Position numbers and translations under genes: made by a program. The notes under the pieces were generated by a model, which did no database searches, was not told where the DNA came from, and worked only from the letters and a program-made list of their open reading frames with translations. Of a stretch of DNA of 64,000 nucleotides, positions 11,309 to 19,645 are shown in pieces. Numbering within the stretch: the stretch's first letter is position 1; the number at the start of each line of letters is the position of its first letter. Source of the DNA: Tetrapisispora phaffii CBS 4417 (taxonomy: Eukaryota; Ascomycota; Saccharomycetes; Saccharomycetales; Saccharomycetaceae); contig NC_016523.1 of NCBI RefSeq assembly GCF_000236905.1, forward strand, positions 62,001 to 126,000. The letters are read 5' to 3'.

Positions 11309-11563
11309 ATGGAAAGCAATAACGAGATGTCATCAAAAAAAAGGTCCCTTACTATCACTCCAGTTAGAAGAAAAGGTTTAACTAGTAAACACCAAGGTGA
11401 TGTCAACGGTGATAACAAGAAGAGGAGTATTCCTGGTTTTAATCTAATTGAGGAACATGAGAATGTGGACTGGAAGAAAAGATGGATTATCCAGAATCTT
11501 GAGTTACAAAGAGTCACTCAATTGAAGACATTTTTAGAAATAGAGAAGAGTATCAATGACTGA
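11309..11563 (+). CDS. Unrecognised small basic protein, 84 residues
   Basis: The frame runs from the ATG at 11309 (MESNNEMSSKKRSLTITPV...) to the stop at 11561-11563. I do not recognise it. The first half is rich in Ser, Lys and Arg (SSKKRSLTITPVRRKGL, NKKRSIPGF). The second half, from about residue 52, has a tryptophan/basic patch, WKKRWIIQNLELQRVTQL, predicted helical by appearance. The amino-acid composition is more gene-like than other small frames in the window, and it fills a gap between MNL2 and CAK1 without overlapping either. It may be a small gene lost or unannotated elsewhere, or a chance frame. Codon periodicity and conservation in related yeasts would decide. Confidence 0.5.
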   Translation: MESNNEMSSKKRSLTITPVRRKGLTSKHQGDVNGDNKKRSIPGFNLIEEHENVDWKKRWIIQNLELQRVTQLKTFLEIEKSIND

Positions 11564-11650
11564 GTGGTTTTTGGTTTGTATTGATTATGTAGAAAAACAC
11601 GTTCTAATTAGCTATATGTGCAGCAATGAATATACATGAAATGCTCCTCA

Positions 11651-12730
11651 CTAGTTTAGGTATTCTAGCAGCTGTTCTGCTGAGAATCTGGTTGTGGATT
11701 CGAACGACGCCATCCCGATGCAACATTGTACAAGAGTTTCTCTTTGTTGCTTACCTTCGATGTTTCGAAGGCCAGGTATGATTTGTTCCATGTACTCTTC
11801 AGCTTCTGGAGTTTTTTTATCCAGAAAGTATTTCGAATCTCCTGAGTTTCCAAACATGCCAATAAATGTGTCAGCAGTTCCATAATTTATAACTTCTGGC
11901 CATTGTGCAGCAGATGGAATACCAAATTTCTCAAATATAGAGAACAACAATTTGATATCACTGCCTACTTCTTCTCGGAACCCATCATTGTCGTCGTCAC
12001 TAAATGAGCCATCTGTTACAACTGCTGGTATATTTTTTTGGTTTTTCACTTTCATAGCAGGGTCTATTAATAATTGAGATAATACTATGAAGGCTGCCCA
12101 AATATCTACTTTATTTGTATAATTTCTTACGCTGAACAGTAGTTCTGGAGCTTTATATATCGAAGTAGATACGTCTGTAATTTTATCATTAATTAATTCA
12201 TTACCTCTGTTTTCGTCGGAAGCATCATAGGAAATGCCAAAATCAGTTACGACTAAGGTAAAATTGTTGTTTCCGTTATCTTCCATCAATATATTGTCCA
12301 ATTTAATGTCTCTATGTATTATTTGGAGGGAGTGTATGTAGGCTAACCCATTTATAAGCTGCTTAAAAAAATCGTATGCATATTTATTAGAGTCGAATCG
12401 GTTTCTATAATAGTTTTCAGTCGGTGATGAAGCAGTGACATTGTAATATGGATTGACGATAGATATATATCCAGACAAAAGCAATTCTTTTAATGTCAAT
12501 GGATAATACTTGAAAACCAGATCATAGTTGGTATTCTCTTGGTAGTCTAGCAATTGTATTACATTTCTATTGCTTTCATTCTTAGTGAGTTTTTCTAGGA
12601 TTGATAGCTCCATCAGTGGGTCATGAGGTGGTAGAAGTCCATCCTTTGATATTGATTTCACGACTTTGTCATTTCCAAGTTTGAAAATATGTGCAAATCT
12701 TGTGATAGCAATGGTCTTCCCTTTACTCAT
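11651..12730 (-). CDS. CAK1: CDK-activating kinase Cak1
   Basis: Encodes 359 residues (S. cerevisiae Cak1, 368). Cak1 is a monomeric kinase that phosphorylates the activation loop of Cdc28 and other CDK-type kinases such as Kin28, Bur1 and Smk1. The catalytic loop HRDIKLDN is at about 139-146, DFG at 163-165 and an APE-like KAPEL follows. As in Cak1 generally, there is no canonical glycine-rich P-loop near the N-terminus (only RFAHIFKLGNDKVVKS). A PHDPLMELSILEKL segment carries the alpha-C glutamate. Gene order CAK1-ERG3-CAF16 mixes S. cerevisiae chromosomes VI and XII. The ATG at 12730 fits the family start. Confidence 0.93.
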   Translation of the reverse strand: MSKGKTIAITRFAHIFKLGNDKVVKSISKDGLLPPHDPLMELSILEKLTKNESNRNVIQLLDYQENTNYDLVFKYYPLTLKELLLSGYISIVNPYYNVTASSPTENYYRNRFDSNKYAYDFFKQLINGLAYIHSLQIIHRDIKLDNILMEDNGNNNFTLVVTDFGISYDASDENRGNELINDKITDVSTSIYKAPELLFSVRNYTNKVDIWAAFIVLSQLLIDPAMKVKNQKNIPAVVTDGSFSDDDNDGFREEVGSDIKLLFSIFEKFGIPSAAQWPEVINYGTADTFIGMFGNSGDSKYFLDKKTPEAEEYMEQIIPGLRNIEGKQQRETLVQCCIGMASFESTTRFSAEQLLEYLN

Positions 12731-12975
12731 TCTATGAAGCAGTTGAGTCTTCTTGTATGCGAAGAGTTAGTCTGGTGATTAACATTAATATCCTACGTTG
12801 TTAAGAAGTAAATTTTTATATATAAGTTTGGTTTTCAAAATTTGATGATTTATCAAAATAAATGTTTATAAAATTGTTAAATTATAAGATATATTATAAA
12901 AATGTTTATAATGGGAAATAGATAAATGAATATGCCGCTAATCGACAAGATGTGTTGTTCCATAATTGGGGAAGA

Positions 12976-14079
12976 TCAGTTGTTTTTCTTCATGTCTTGA
13001 CCTTCATCGTAGACTCTGTCATCGTCATTACCTTCGACTTCTAACTTAATGACTTCCATTCTCTTGATCTGTTCCTCTAGAGCCTTTGTGTTCTTTGATA
13101 ATTCGGGGTCGAACAGATCGTCTTCTGGCTTTCTGTAGGAACCTCCTAATCTGTCCCAAAGAGTGGTGAATTGGCCGTAGTTGTAATTGAAGTACAAGTG
13201 ATGGACAGTGTGGCATGCAGTACCGTTTAAGTATGGGTTATTCGACATGTGGTTAGCGTCGTGAATCATAATGGACCAGAAGTTGACGAATGTGAACAAA
13301 ACCAGGTATAAGTACTTGTTTAATGGCATGAACATTGGGTACAAATGGTATGGTAAAGATTGGAAGTAACCGTCGACTGGGTGGAAAGCGTGGGAAGCGA
13401 ATGGAGTGCAGACCAACCACTTGTGATGAGGCTTGTGGATGGCTTTGTAGACCTTTGGCCAGTGCAGCCATCTGTGAGCCAAGTAGATACCGCAATCGGT
13501 GAACATTATGAAAGAGACGTACTCGAACACCAGCTGTTTCCATCCCTTGGAATCTGACAGATCAAGGTTTGTGTATAACTTAGAGTAGCCTTTCAATTCC
13601 AAAATGAACCAGAAAGAGGTCATGACGGACATCAGTGGGATGGAAGAAACGGCCAATTTGATTTCCAACTTCATCTGGTTCTTCAAGTAACGTGGATGGT
13701 TGAAAACGTTTCTGTCGAACAAAGTATAGTATGATAGGGTGCCGAAAAATAAGTATAAAATCCATGCGAAAACAGTGGCAACGACGGATAGGGAGAGCGC
13801 CTCTCTCAACAGATTGCTACGGGGCAAAACACTGCTGAAAGTGTCGACAGTCATATCCATCCAGTAAGGTGTGTAGCCGTAGACGTCTTGGCAGACCCTG
13901 TCCTTCAGAGGGATGCCATTCAGGGAGTTCAACAGCTGCGTGGTGTTTGTGATACCGGCGTTGACGTTCAGGGACTTGTGCCAGTCCAGAGGGATGTTTT
14001 CGGCCAACGAGACAGGAAGCAGCTTGGCGTAGAACTTGTCTAAGACTAGCGTGTCTACAACTTCTAAAACGAAATCCAT
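12976..14079 (-). CDS. ERG3: C-5 sterol desaturase
   Basis: Encodes 367 residues from the ATG at 14079 (MDFVLEVV...), matching the S. cerevisiae start MDLVLEVAD. An in-frame ATG at 14235 would add 52 residues, but they look like translated 5' leader and I reject that start. Erg3 is an ER membrane di-iron enzyme that introduces the C5-C6 double bond in ergosterol synthesis. All histidine boxes are visible: HRWLH (about 202-206), HKPHH (215-219) and HTVHH (290-294). Hydrophobic membrane segments lie at about 97-120 and 140-165. It is immediately downstream of CAF16 on the same strand. The promoter carries three TCGTTTAG sites typical of Upc2/Ecm22 control. GC content rises towards its 5' end. 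Confidence 0.96.
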   Translation of the reverse strand: MDFVLEVVDTLVLDKFYAKLLPVSLAENIPLDWHKSLNVNAGITNTTQLLNSLNGIPLKDRVCQDVYGYTPYWMDMTVDTFSSVLPRSNLLREALSLSVVATVFAWILYLFFGTLSYYTLFDRNVFNHPRYLKNQMKLEIKLAVSSIPLMSVMTSFWFILELKGYSKLYTNLDLSDSKGWKQLVFEYVSFIMFTDCGIYLAHRWLHWPKVYKAIHKPHHKWLVCTPFASHAFHPVDGYFQSLPYHLYPMFMPLNKYLYLVLFTFVNFWSIMIHDANHMSNNPYLNGTACHTVHHLYFNYNYGQFTTLWDRLGGSYRKPEDDLFDPELSKNTKALEEQIKRMEVIKLEVEGNDDDRVYDEGQDMKKNN

Positions 14080-14367
14080 ATTGGAAGGGGGTGTATAGTT
14101 GCGAGTGTGGTGGGTTGCAGTTAGAGGGCGAGCAGGCTGAAAAACGAAAGCAACCACGGTCGGCACACCCATGCAACACATCGACCGAACAACGGCCTCC
14201 TTATATACGTGTCCATCGGTGCGCAAGTGAGACATTAATTATGCCAAAACGAATTGTGCCCATTAAGGTTTACTAGGTTGGAAAAATTTTTATGAGAGGT
14301 GAGTGGGTGTTGCATTTTACGAGTCGCTAAAAGCGAGATGCGATGACAGTGCGCGGGCGCGCAGCCG

Positions 14368-14480
14368 CTAAACGAGCAGCGCGCTGCCTTTCCGCATCTG
14401 TCGGATCTGTCGTTTAGGAGATGGGTCACAGCGCGCGCACTGTGGCCGAGCGCACAGGCCCGTCGTACCTCGCTAAACGA
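14368..14480 (-). promoter_or_regulatory. Three Upc2/AR1-type TCGTTTAG sites in the ERG3 promoter
   Basis: Exact TCGTTTAG octamers occur at 14368-14375 (minus strand), 14410-14417 (plus strand) and 14473-14480 (minus strand), 289-401 bp upstream of the ERG3 ATG. TCGTTYAG is the AR1 element of S. cerevisiae anaerobic genes and a close relative of the sterol response element TCGTATA; both are bound by the zinc-cluster factors Upc2 and Ecm22. A TCGTATC variant also occurs at about 14518. Sterol or oxygen control of ERG3 through these sites is inferred from known ERG-gene regulation. Confidence 0.7.
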
Positions 14481-14508
14481 CGGTCGCAAGATACGACGGG
14501 CCTGTGCG
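14451..14508. repeat. Perfect 17-bp inverted repeat around a TCGTTTAG site
   Basis: The arms CGCACAGGCCCGTCGTA (14451-14467) and its exact reverse complement (14492-14508) flank a 24-nt spacer. The spacer holds the third TCGTTTAG site (14473-14480). The arms are about 70% G+C, so as RNA or single-stranded DNA this would make a stable hairpin. It sits between the CAF16 stop (14541) and the ERG3 promoter. It might be a CAF16 terminator hairpin or a paired protein-binding site; both are inference. Confidence 0.75.
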
Positions 14509-14540
14509 TTGCGCTGGTCGTATCTCGCGACGCCGGGGGC

Positions 14541-15377
14541 CTAGGTGCGGTCCCTGTCACGTGCGAGCCAATGCAGCGCCAGCGGGTGCAGGCTGTCACT
14601 TTTGGGGACGGTCAGCGTCGGCTTTGTGTCGCGGTGGCCGGCGGTGTCGCGGTTCTCGGCGACTTCGGCGTCGCGGGCGGCGGTGAACTGGACGTCGGCG
14701 GGCAGCGCCAGCGAGTCGACGATGCGGCCGCGGTCCAGGTGCAGCACCCGGTGCGGCCAGCTGTTCAGCCCGTCGAAGATGTGCGTGGCGTACAGCACGC
14801 TGCAGCGTCTGCGCTGGGTCTCGTGCTCCAGGAACGCCAGGAGGCGGCTGCGGCCGATGACGTCCAGGTCGACCGTCACCTCGTCCAGCAGCAGCACGCG
14901 CCACGGCTTCAGCAGGCCCATCACCAGCTGCACGCGGCGCTTCTGGCCGTCGCTCAGCATGTGCATGCGCCAGTGCGTGTCGACTTCCAGGATCTGCAGC
15001 AGCTCGCGGCCGCGCTGCTCGAAATGCGCGAAGCCGATGCTGTCGAGCAGCTCGCTCACCCGGACGTCCCTGTTGATGATCTCCATGTGGGCCCACTCGA
15101 GGCCCAGGTAGACGCAGTTGACGACGTCGCCGGCGTCGCCGTCGAGCGGCAGCGGGGAGAAAGGGTTGTGGTCGTTCACGAGGATGTTGCCGCCCAGGCA
15201 CAGGTGCTTGCCGCTCAGCAGACGCAGGATCGTCGATTTCCCGGCACCGTTGCAGCCCACCAGCAGAGTGCGGGTGTGCCAAGGGATCTCCAAGGAGACG
15301 TCGTGCAGCGCGGGGGCCGCCTGCTGGGGGAAGGTGTACGTCAAATGGTCAATTTTCACAGCGAGGGAGGTGCTCAT
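14541..15377 (-). CDS. CAF16: ABC-type ATPase Caf16 (Ccr4-Not associated)
   Basis: Encodes 278 residues (S. cerevisiae Caf16, 289). It is a soluble single-domain ABC ATPase associated with the Ccr4-Not complex and RNA polymerase II holoenzyme. Walker A GCNGAGKST is at 41-49, the signature LSDGQKRRVQL at 141-151, Walker B VLLLDEVTVDLD at 161-172 and the H-loop in YATHIFDGL at about 197-205, with the family tail SLHPLALHWL near the C-terminus. The striking feature is base composition. Sampled 60-nt lines have 45 and 37 G+C, against 17 of 60 in a sampled SPT8 line, and third positions are mostly G or C. Despite this the protein aligns well with yeast Caf16 and its position is syntenic. High GC creates long spurious frames on the other strand. 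Confidence 0.95.
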   Translation of the reverse strand: MSTSLAVKIDHLTYTFPQQAAPALHDVSLEIPWHTRTLLVGCNGAGKSTILRLLSGKHLCLGGNILVNDHNPFSPLPLDGDAGDVVNCVYLGLEWAHMEIINRDVRVSELLDSIGFAHFEQRGRELLQILEVDTHWRMHMLSDGQKRRVQLVMGLLKPWRVLLLDEVTVDLDVIGRSRLLAFLEHETQRRRCSVLYATHIFDGLNSWPHRVLHLDRGRIVDSLALPADVQFTAARDAEVAENRDTAGHRDTKPTLTVPKSDSLHPLALHWLARDRDRT

Positions 15378-15763
15378 GGTCTTGGTTTGGTTGGTTTCGT
15401 CTGGTTGCGGGCAGTCCAGCGTCTAGGACAAGCCGCCCCCAAGGTCCAGGTGAAGTGGATAGTACACTCGCTCCTTTTATACCCGCGCGGCCGCGCAGAC
15501 AGCGATCTCGGGCCTCGCTTCTGGGGGGGCAAGTGGCACGTGACATGACAATTGGAACTGAAATACTGAACGTTCCACTCGCTAAAGCCTCTGATGCGAC
15601 TCTGATGCCCACCATACTCTGCTCGACTCTGGTCTGAACGAGAGGTGTTGGACACACATCAGCGGTTAAGAGGCTCTGTCGGTGCGGTGCTGAAAAGCTT
15701 CTTCGTTGTCCCCCCTTCTCGACAGGACAGGATTAGATCTCGTGAAGAAGCGGCCAGCCAGAT
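15378..15763. promoter_or_regulatory. CAF16/SPT8 divergent promoter with a Cbf1-type site
   Basis: This 386-bp divergent intergenic region is GC-rich on its CAF16 side. CACGTG lies at 15537-15542 and reads GTCACGTG on the minus strand, a match to the Cbf1 consensus RTCACRTG. Another GTCACGTG lies at 14556-14563 inside the 3' end of CAF16. The E-boxes are seen directly; Cbf1 binding is inference. Confidence 0.5.
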
Positions 15764-17647
15764 ATGGATGAAGCAGACGATATATTAGAACAGAATCAAA
15801 TGGACGATGAGGTGGAGGAAGATGATGAGGACGATTTCAAGGACGTAGAGGAGCGTGCTGATGAGGACGAAGAGGATGAGAACGATGAAGAAGATGACGA
15901 GAATGACGAAGACGACGACGACGACGATGATGACGATGACGATGATGATGATGACGAGAATGAAGATGACGATGATGAGAATGAGAACGATGATGACGAC
16001 GATGATGACGACGAGAATGATGACGACAACGACGAAAACGATGACAACGACGACAACGACGATGATGAGAACAACGACAAGGAGGAAAATACTGAGAGAA
16101 CGGTAGAGGATGCTGACGACGCAGATGTCGAGATGGAAGATGGAGAGGATGAAGATGATCAGAAGAAAGATATGTCCGCAATCAAACTTACAAAGACCGA
16201 AAAATTGAGAAACTATTACTCAACAATGTTTTGCAATGCAAAACTCGCAGGAAGTTACTCAATCTCCCCAACCGTAGCGATTCCAATTCAGACTCACGTC
16301 AATGCAATTACAATGTCAAAGGGCTTGAATTATATGTTCTTAGGTGGAAGTGATGGATACATTAGAAAATATGACTTCAAAAATAGTATGGACGGTAAAG
16401 CTTCATTGACGTTAATTCAAAAACATTCTCTGCCAGAATCCATGGATTATGCAGGCATAACGTTATCATATTGGGAAAATGAAATCCCACAAAAGAAATC
16501 AACTGTAAAATTAACAAAGAACAATAAAGAATATGAACCATTGGTTAGTCCTGTTTATTCCCTTGAAGTACAGAGTGAAAGCATGTATATTCTAAGTGGT
16601 CTAAATAATGGTGGTATCACCATGCAAGGTGTGAGATACAGCGAAGGTTCAATAGCGCATTATTTTAAAACCCCAGGGAGTCATCAACAAACTGTAAATT
16701 TATTGAAACTTAATAATGATGAAACAACTTTCTTAAGCGGTTCTTGGGATAAAAAACTATTAGAATGGGATCTACGGACAGGTAAAATTATTAACGACTT
16801 CCAAGGTGTCCTTTCAACACCATCATCATTAGAGATGAGACCATTGTATTCAACCGTGGAAATATCAGAGATGGTTGAAAATCTTAAAAACTCATCAGCA
16901 GAAACGGAAAATCGTTCTACAAAAGGAGCAGACGAAGATGATGATATGGATTCTTTGTTTGGGGATGATGATGAAGCAGCCGATAAAAGTACTCTGAAGG
17001 ATGATAAAACAAATGATGCTGAAATGAATGTTGACATCAACGAAAATATAAAAGAACAAAGTCTCGATGCAACTAAAGCTAATGATTCTTTACTAGAAAT
17101 TTCCAAAACTACCCTGAAAAGAGTATATGATCCAGATATTTTTATGACATCTAGTTTGAATGGTAATGTCGATATTTGGGACAGACGTATTTCATCAGGA
17201 GTTGCCCTCACAATTAAGAGAGGAGAGGCTACACCACCATGGTGTTTATCTGCCACCTGGTCAGCCGATGGTGACCATATATATGCAGGAAGAAGAAATG
17301 CTTGCGTTGAAGAATTTGATATAAAAATGCCTTCTAAACCTATAAACACACTTAAATTACCTTCTATTTCAGGTTCTGTATCGTGCGTACGTGCTATGCC
17401 AAACAATAGGCATATTTTATGCGGTTCTCAAGATAACATCAGATTATTTGACACTAAAATAGCAACAGATACCTCGGGATCGAAAGGCCGCAAGTACTTC
17501 AGTATTGTTCCAGGGCATCACGGTGGTATGATATCTGACATTTATATAGATCCAAGCTGTAGATTTATGATAAGCGCAAGTGGTAACCGTGGTTGGCAAG
17601 GTACTACTACGGATTATGCATTATTGTATGAAATTGATCTTCAATAA
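15764..17647 (+). CDS. SPT8: SAGA subunit Spt8, WD-repeat TBP-binding protein
   Basis: Encodes 627 residues (S. cerevisiae Spt8, 602). Spt8 is the SAGA subunit that contacts TATA-binding protein. After MDEADDILEQNQ the first ~130 residues are almost entirely Asp, Glu and Asn (15773-16165), an acidic tract also present but shorter in S. cerevisiae. WD-type repeats follow from about residue 165: FLGGSDGYIRKYD, FLSGSWDKKLLEWDL, MTSSLNGNVDIWDRR, YAGRRNACVEEFD and ILCGSQDNIRLFD. A second acidic insert (DDDMDSLFGDDD) at about 390-400 is also in the S. cerevisiae protein. The ATG at 15764 gives the conserved N-terminus. The tract is built from mixed GAT/GAC/GAA codons and is prone to length change. 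Confidence 0.96.
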   Translation: MDEADDILEQNQMDDEVEEDDEDDFKDVEERADEDEEDENDEEDDENDEDDDDDDDDDDDDDDDENEDDDDENENDDDDDDDDENDDDNDENDDNDDNDDDENNDKEENTERTVEDADDADVEMEDGEDEDDQKKDMSAIKLTKTEKLRNYYSTMFCNAKLAGSYSISPTVAIPIQTHVNAITMSKGLNYMFLGGSDGYIRKYDFKNSMDGKASLTLIQKHSLPESMDYAGITLSYWENEIPQKKSTVKLTKNNKEYEPLVSPVYSLEVQSESMYILSGLNNGGITMQGVRYSEGSIAHYFKTPGSHQQTVNLLKLNNDETTFLSGSWDKKLLEWDLRTGKIINDFQGVLSTPSSLEMRPLYSTVEISEMVENLKNSSAETENRSTKGADEDDDMDSLFGDDDEAADKSTLKDDKTNDAEMNVDINENIKEQSLDATKANDSLLEISKTTLKRVYDPDIFMTSSLNGNVDIWDRRISSGVALTIKRGEATPPWCLSATWSADGDHIYAGRRNACVEEFDIKMPSKPINTLKLPSISGSVSCVRAMPNNRHILCGSQDNIRLFDTKIATDTSGSKGRKYFSIVPGHHGGMISDIYIDPSCRFMISASGNRGWQGTTTDYALLYEIDLQ

Positions 17648-17748
17648 TAATAAATTAATTATATTTGTAATAATCTACAAAGTTATAATATGAAAATTGC
17701 ATTTATTTCTTTTACTGTCCCTTATGTTAATTAGTATTTAAAATATGT

Positions 17749-19200
17749 TTACGTTTTTGCTATCAATCTATTAATTGACGCCAAGATATCTTTGCTTAAT
17801 CTGTGAAAATGAATATAGAGATTGTGACAGACATTATTTCCTTCGAATTGTTTGAAGAAATCAATGTTGTAAGAATAGTTTGGGAAATGACGATAGTACG
17901 AAGAACATAATAATAGTAAAACAACTAAAGTTATTTGATATACCATCGGTAACTTCATCCTCATAATGCTTTTGGAAATATTGGATCTTAATAGTTGGAA
18001 TTTTTTCGATCTGACTATTTGAATCTTTCTCTTTTCATTAATTATTAATTCATTCTTCATGTAGTTTAAAACAGTTTTTATATTATAGTTAGTAAGTGGT
18101 TGATCCTTACCAGAACCAGTGTTGTACAAGACACTATATTTATTGACATTACTAGTTTTCAAATAACTGGTATTAATCAATACATTTTGTCTCGTTAATG
18201 AAAGCACATCATCCCAAGTTTTATCATTAAAAATATCATTCAACGTTTGCTTTTGGATTATTACATTTATAAGATCATTCTGGTTCTCAAAATTACTTAT
18301 GTTTGACTCGTACGCTTTTAAAAGTTCTTCTTTGGCATTAACTATGAAGTTAGAGTATATGACTAATGGAATCGCCATATTTCTATGAGATATAATCATA
18401 TCAAAAATTGAGAATAATATATTGTTGTCAAATGTTTTGTCTTCAATTTTTAAATCGTGAGAGTAAACAGTCAAAAGGGAAGATGTCGCATAGAATGGTT
18501 GTAATTGATCTAATTTAAATTTGTTAAACAGAAATATGTCTCTGTCTTTAATTAGTTTGGGTATGATATTCAATTGATCTATTGTAAAATAGAGAGAATC
18601 AGTCATAAAGTCTCTTAGATATAAAAGAGTAAAACTTTCAATTGCGTTGAACAATTCAGTTTCGGTGAGTGAAGACATAATTTCATTTACATCATTTATG
18701 GGTACATTCCATTTCAATTGTTCATTTATTAATGACATATTAAGGTAAACCACTATTATTACTGAGATAATATCATGATAACCTTGATAATATCTCAAAT
18801 TTGGATGCAAACGTAATATTTTTATTATAAAATAGTTCAAAATAAACCTTAAATTATTTCTTATAATTGGTGTCTCTATTGTTATAAATGAACGATTAAC
18901 ATCTAATTGAACCTGGTGTTCATCCATGTGCACTTCTTTGGAGTTTAGAACAATGTCCAGTTGTTGCCTTTTGTACTCACTTGATTTCTTCAATTGGTTA
19001 TTCAATAATTGAGACCAACATTTTGGCCTGACTTCATTGTCAGCAAACCCGAGTTTACTTCTCCCCAAATGAGCTAATAATGCAGTGGATTTTTTTTGTA
19101 AAGCAAACTTAATTACTTTTTGTTTTAACAGTCTTTCTTCATTGCTTCGTACCTCGACGTCTTCGGATCCTAGAGTCTTTTCATCTCCCATTGTTATCAT
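17749..19200 (-). CDS. GYP8: Ypt/Rab GTPase-activating protein Gyp8 (TBC domain)
   Basis: Encodes 483 residues (S. cerevisiae Gyp8, 497). It is a TBC-domain GAP for Ypt1-type Rab GTPases. The catalytic arginine finger is in VQLDVNRS (arginine about 103) and the glutamine finger in YYQGYHDI (glutamine about 139). A hydrophobic segment at about 420-440 (MVYQITLVVLLLLCSSYY) near the C-terminus is consistent with a tail-proximal membrane anchor. The start has two close ATGs (MITMGDEK, 19200 and 19191), and either could be used. It follows SPT8 tail to tail, 101 bp apart, and keeps the CAK1-CAF16-GYP8 order of S. cerevisiae chromosome VI. Confidence 0.9.
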   Translation of the reverse strand: MITMGDEKTLGSEDVEVRSNEERLLKQKVIKFALQKKSTALLAHLGRSKLGFADNEVRPKCWSQLLNNQLKKSSEYKRQQLDIVLNSKEVHMDEHQVQLDVNRSFITIETPIIRNNLRFILNYFIIKILRLHPNLRYYQGYHDIISVIIVVYLNMSLINEQLKWNVPINDVNEIMSSLTETELFNAIESFTLLYLRDFMTDSLYFTIDQLNIIPKLIKDRDIFLFNKFKLDQLQPFYATSSLLTVYSHDLKIEDKTFDNNILFSIFDMIISHRNMAIPLVIYSNFIVNAKEELLKAYESNISNFENQNDLINVIIQKQTLNDIFNDKTWDDVLSLTRQNVLINTSYLKTSNVNKYSVLYNTGSGKDQPLTNYNIKTVLNYMKNELIINEKRKIQIVRSKKFQLLRSNISKSIMRMKLPMVYQITLVVLLLLCSSYYRHFPNYSYNIDFFKQFEGNNVCHNLYIHFHRLSKDILASINRLIAKT

Positions 19201-19645
19201 ATTTAGATTGTATAGTTAATTTAACCCCAAAGTACTCACACTTGGTAGATTACAGACATTTATTAAAATTGACCTTTTACTAGAAGAAAGTTAATTTATA
19301 CTTGTTAATCAGTTATATTCATATATTTAATTACCATTATTGCTCTTCTAATGTTGATATGTTGTTTTTCGAAAATATTAGTTTTGTTAATAAATGCACC
19401 CTAAAACTATGAAATAGTTTTTAATAATATAAGATTTAAGTAAAATAATAATTAACTGTAAATATATTAACTATGTACTTGAATATAATTTACAAATTAA
19501 AATGCAAAATGTCTATATAACCCAAAGAATGTCAATTCCATGGTTAGATGTAAATTGTAAGCTTGAAAATTTAATAAGCTTAGAGAGTCATTAAATATTA
19601 TTAATAATACAATCAATGCTTAACATTCAGAACTCGATGCAAAAT
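19201..19645. other. GYP8-EPL1 intergenic region
   Basis: This is 445 bp of AT-rich sequence upstream of GYP8 and downstream of EPL1. No gene, RNA or repeat was recognised. STE2 and BST1, which lie between GYP8 and EPL1 in S. cerevisiae, are absent. Confidence 0.6.

Noticed and set aside
14080..14235. ATG at 14235 as the ERG3 start
   Set aside because: The 52 added residues do not match Erg3, while the ATG at 14079 gives the conserved MD-VLEV start.
14541..15377. CAF16 GC island as bacterial horizontal transfer
   Set aside because: The protein is a clear yeast Caf16 in its ancestral position; composition alone does not support a foreign origin.
14421..15657. Long frames on the opposite strand and other frames of CAF16
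   Set aside because: High GC suppresses stop codons; these frames encode Arg/Ala/Pro/Val-rich sequence without domains and overlap a well-supported gene.
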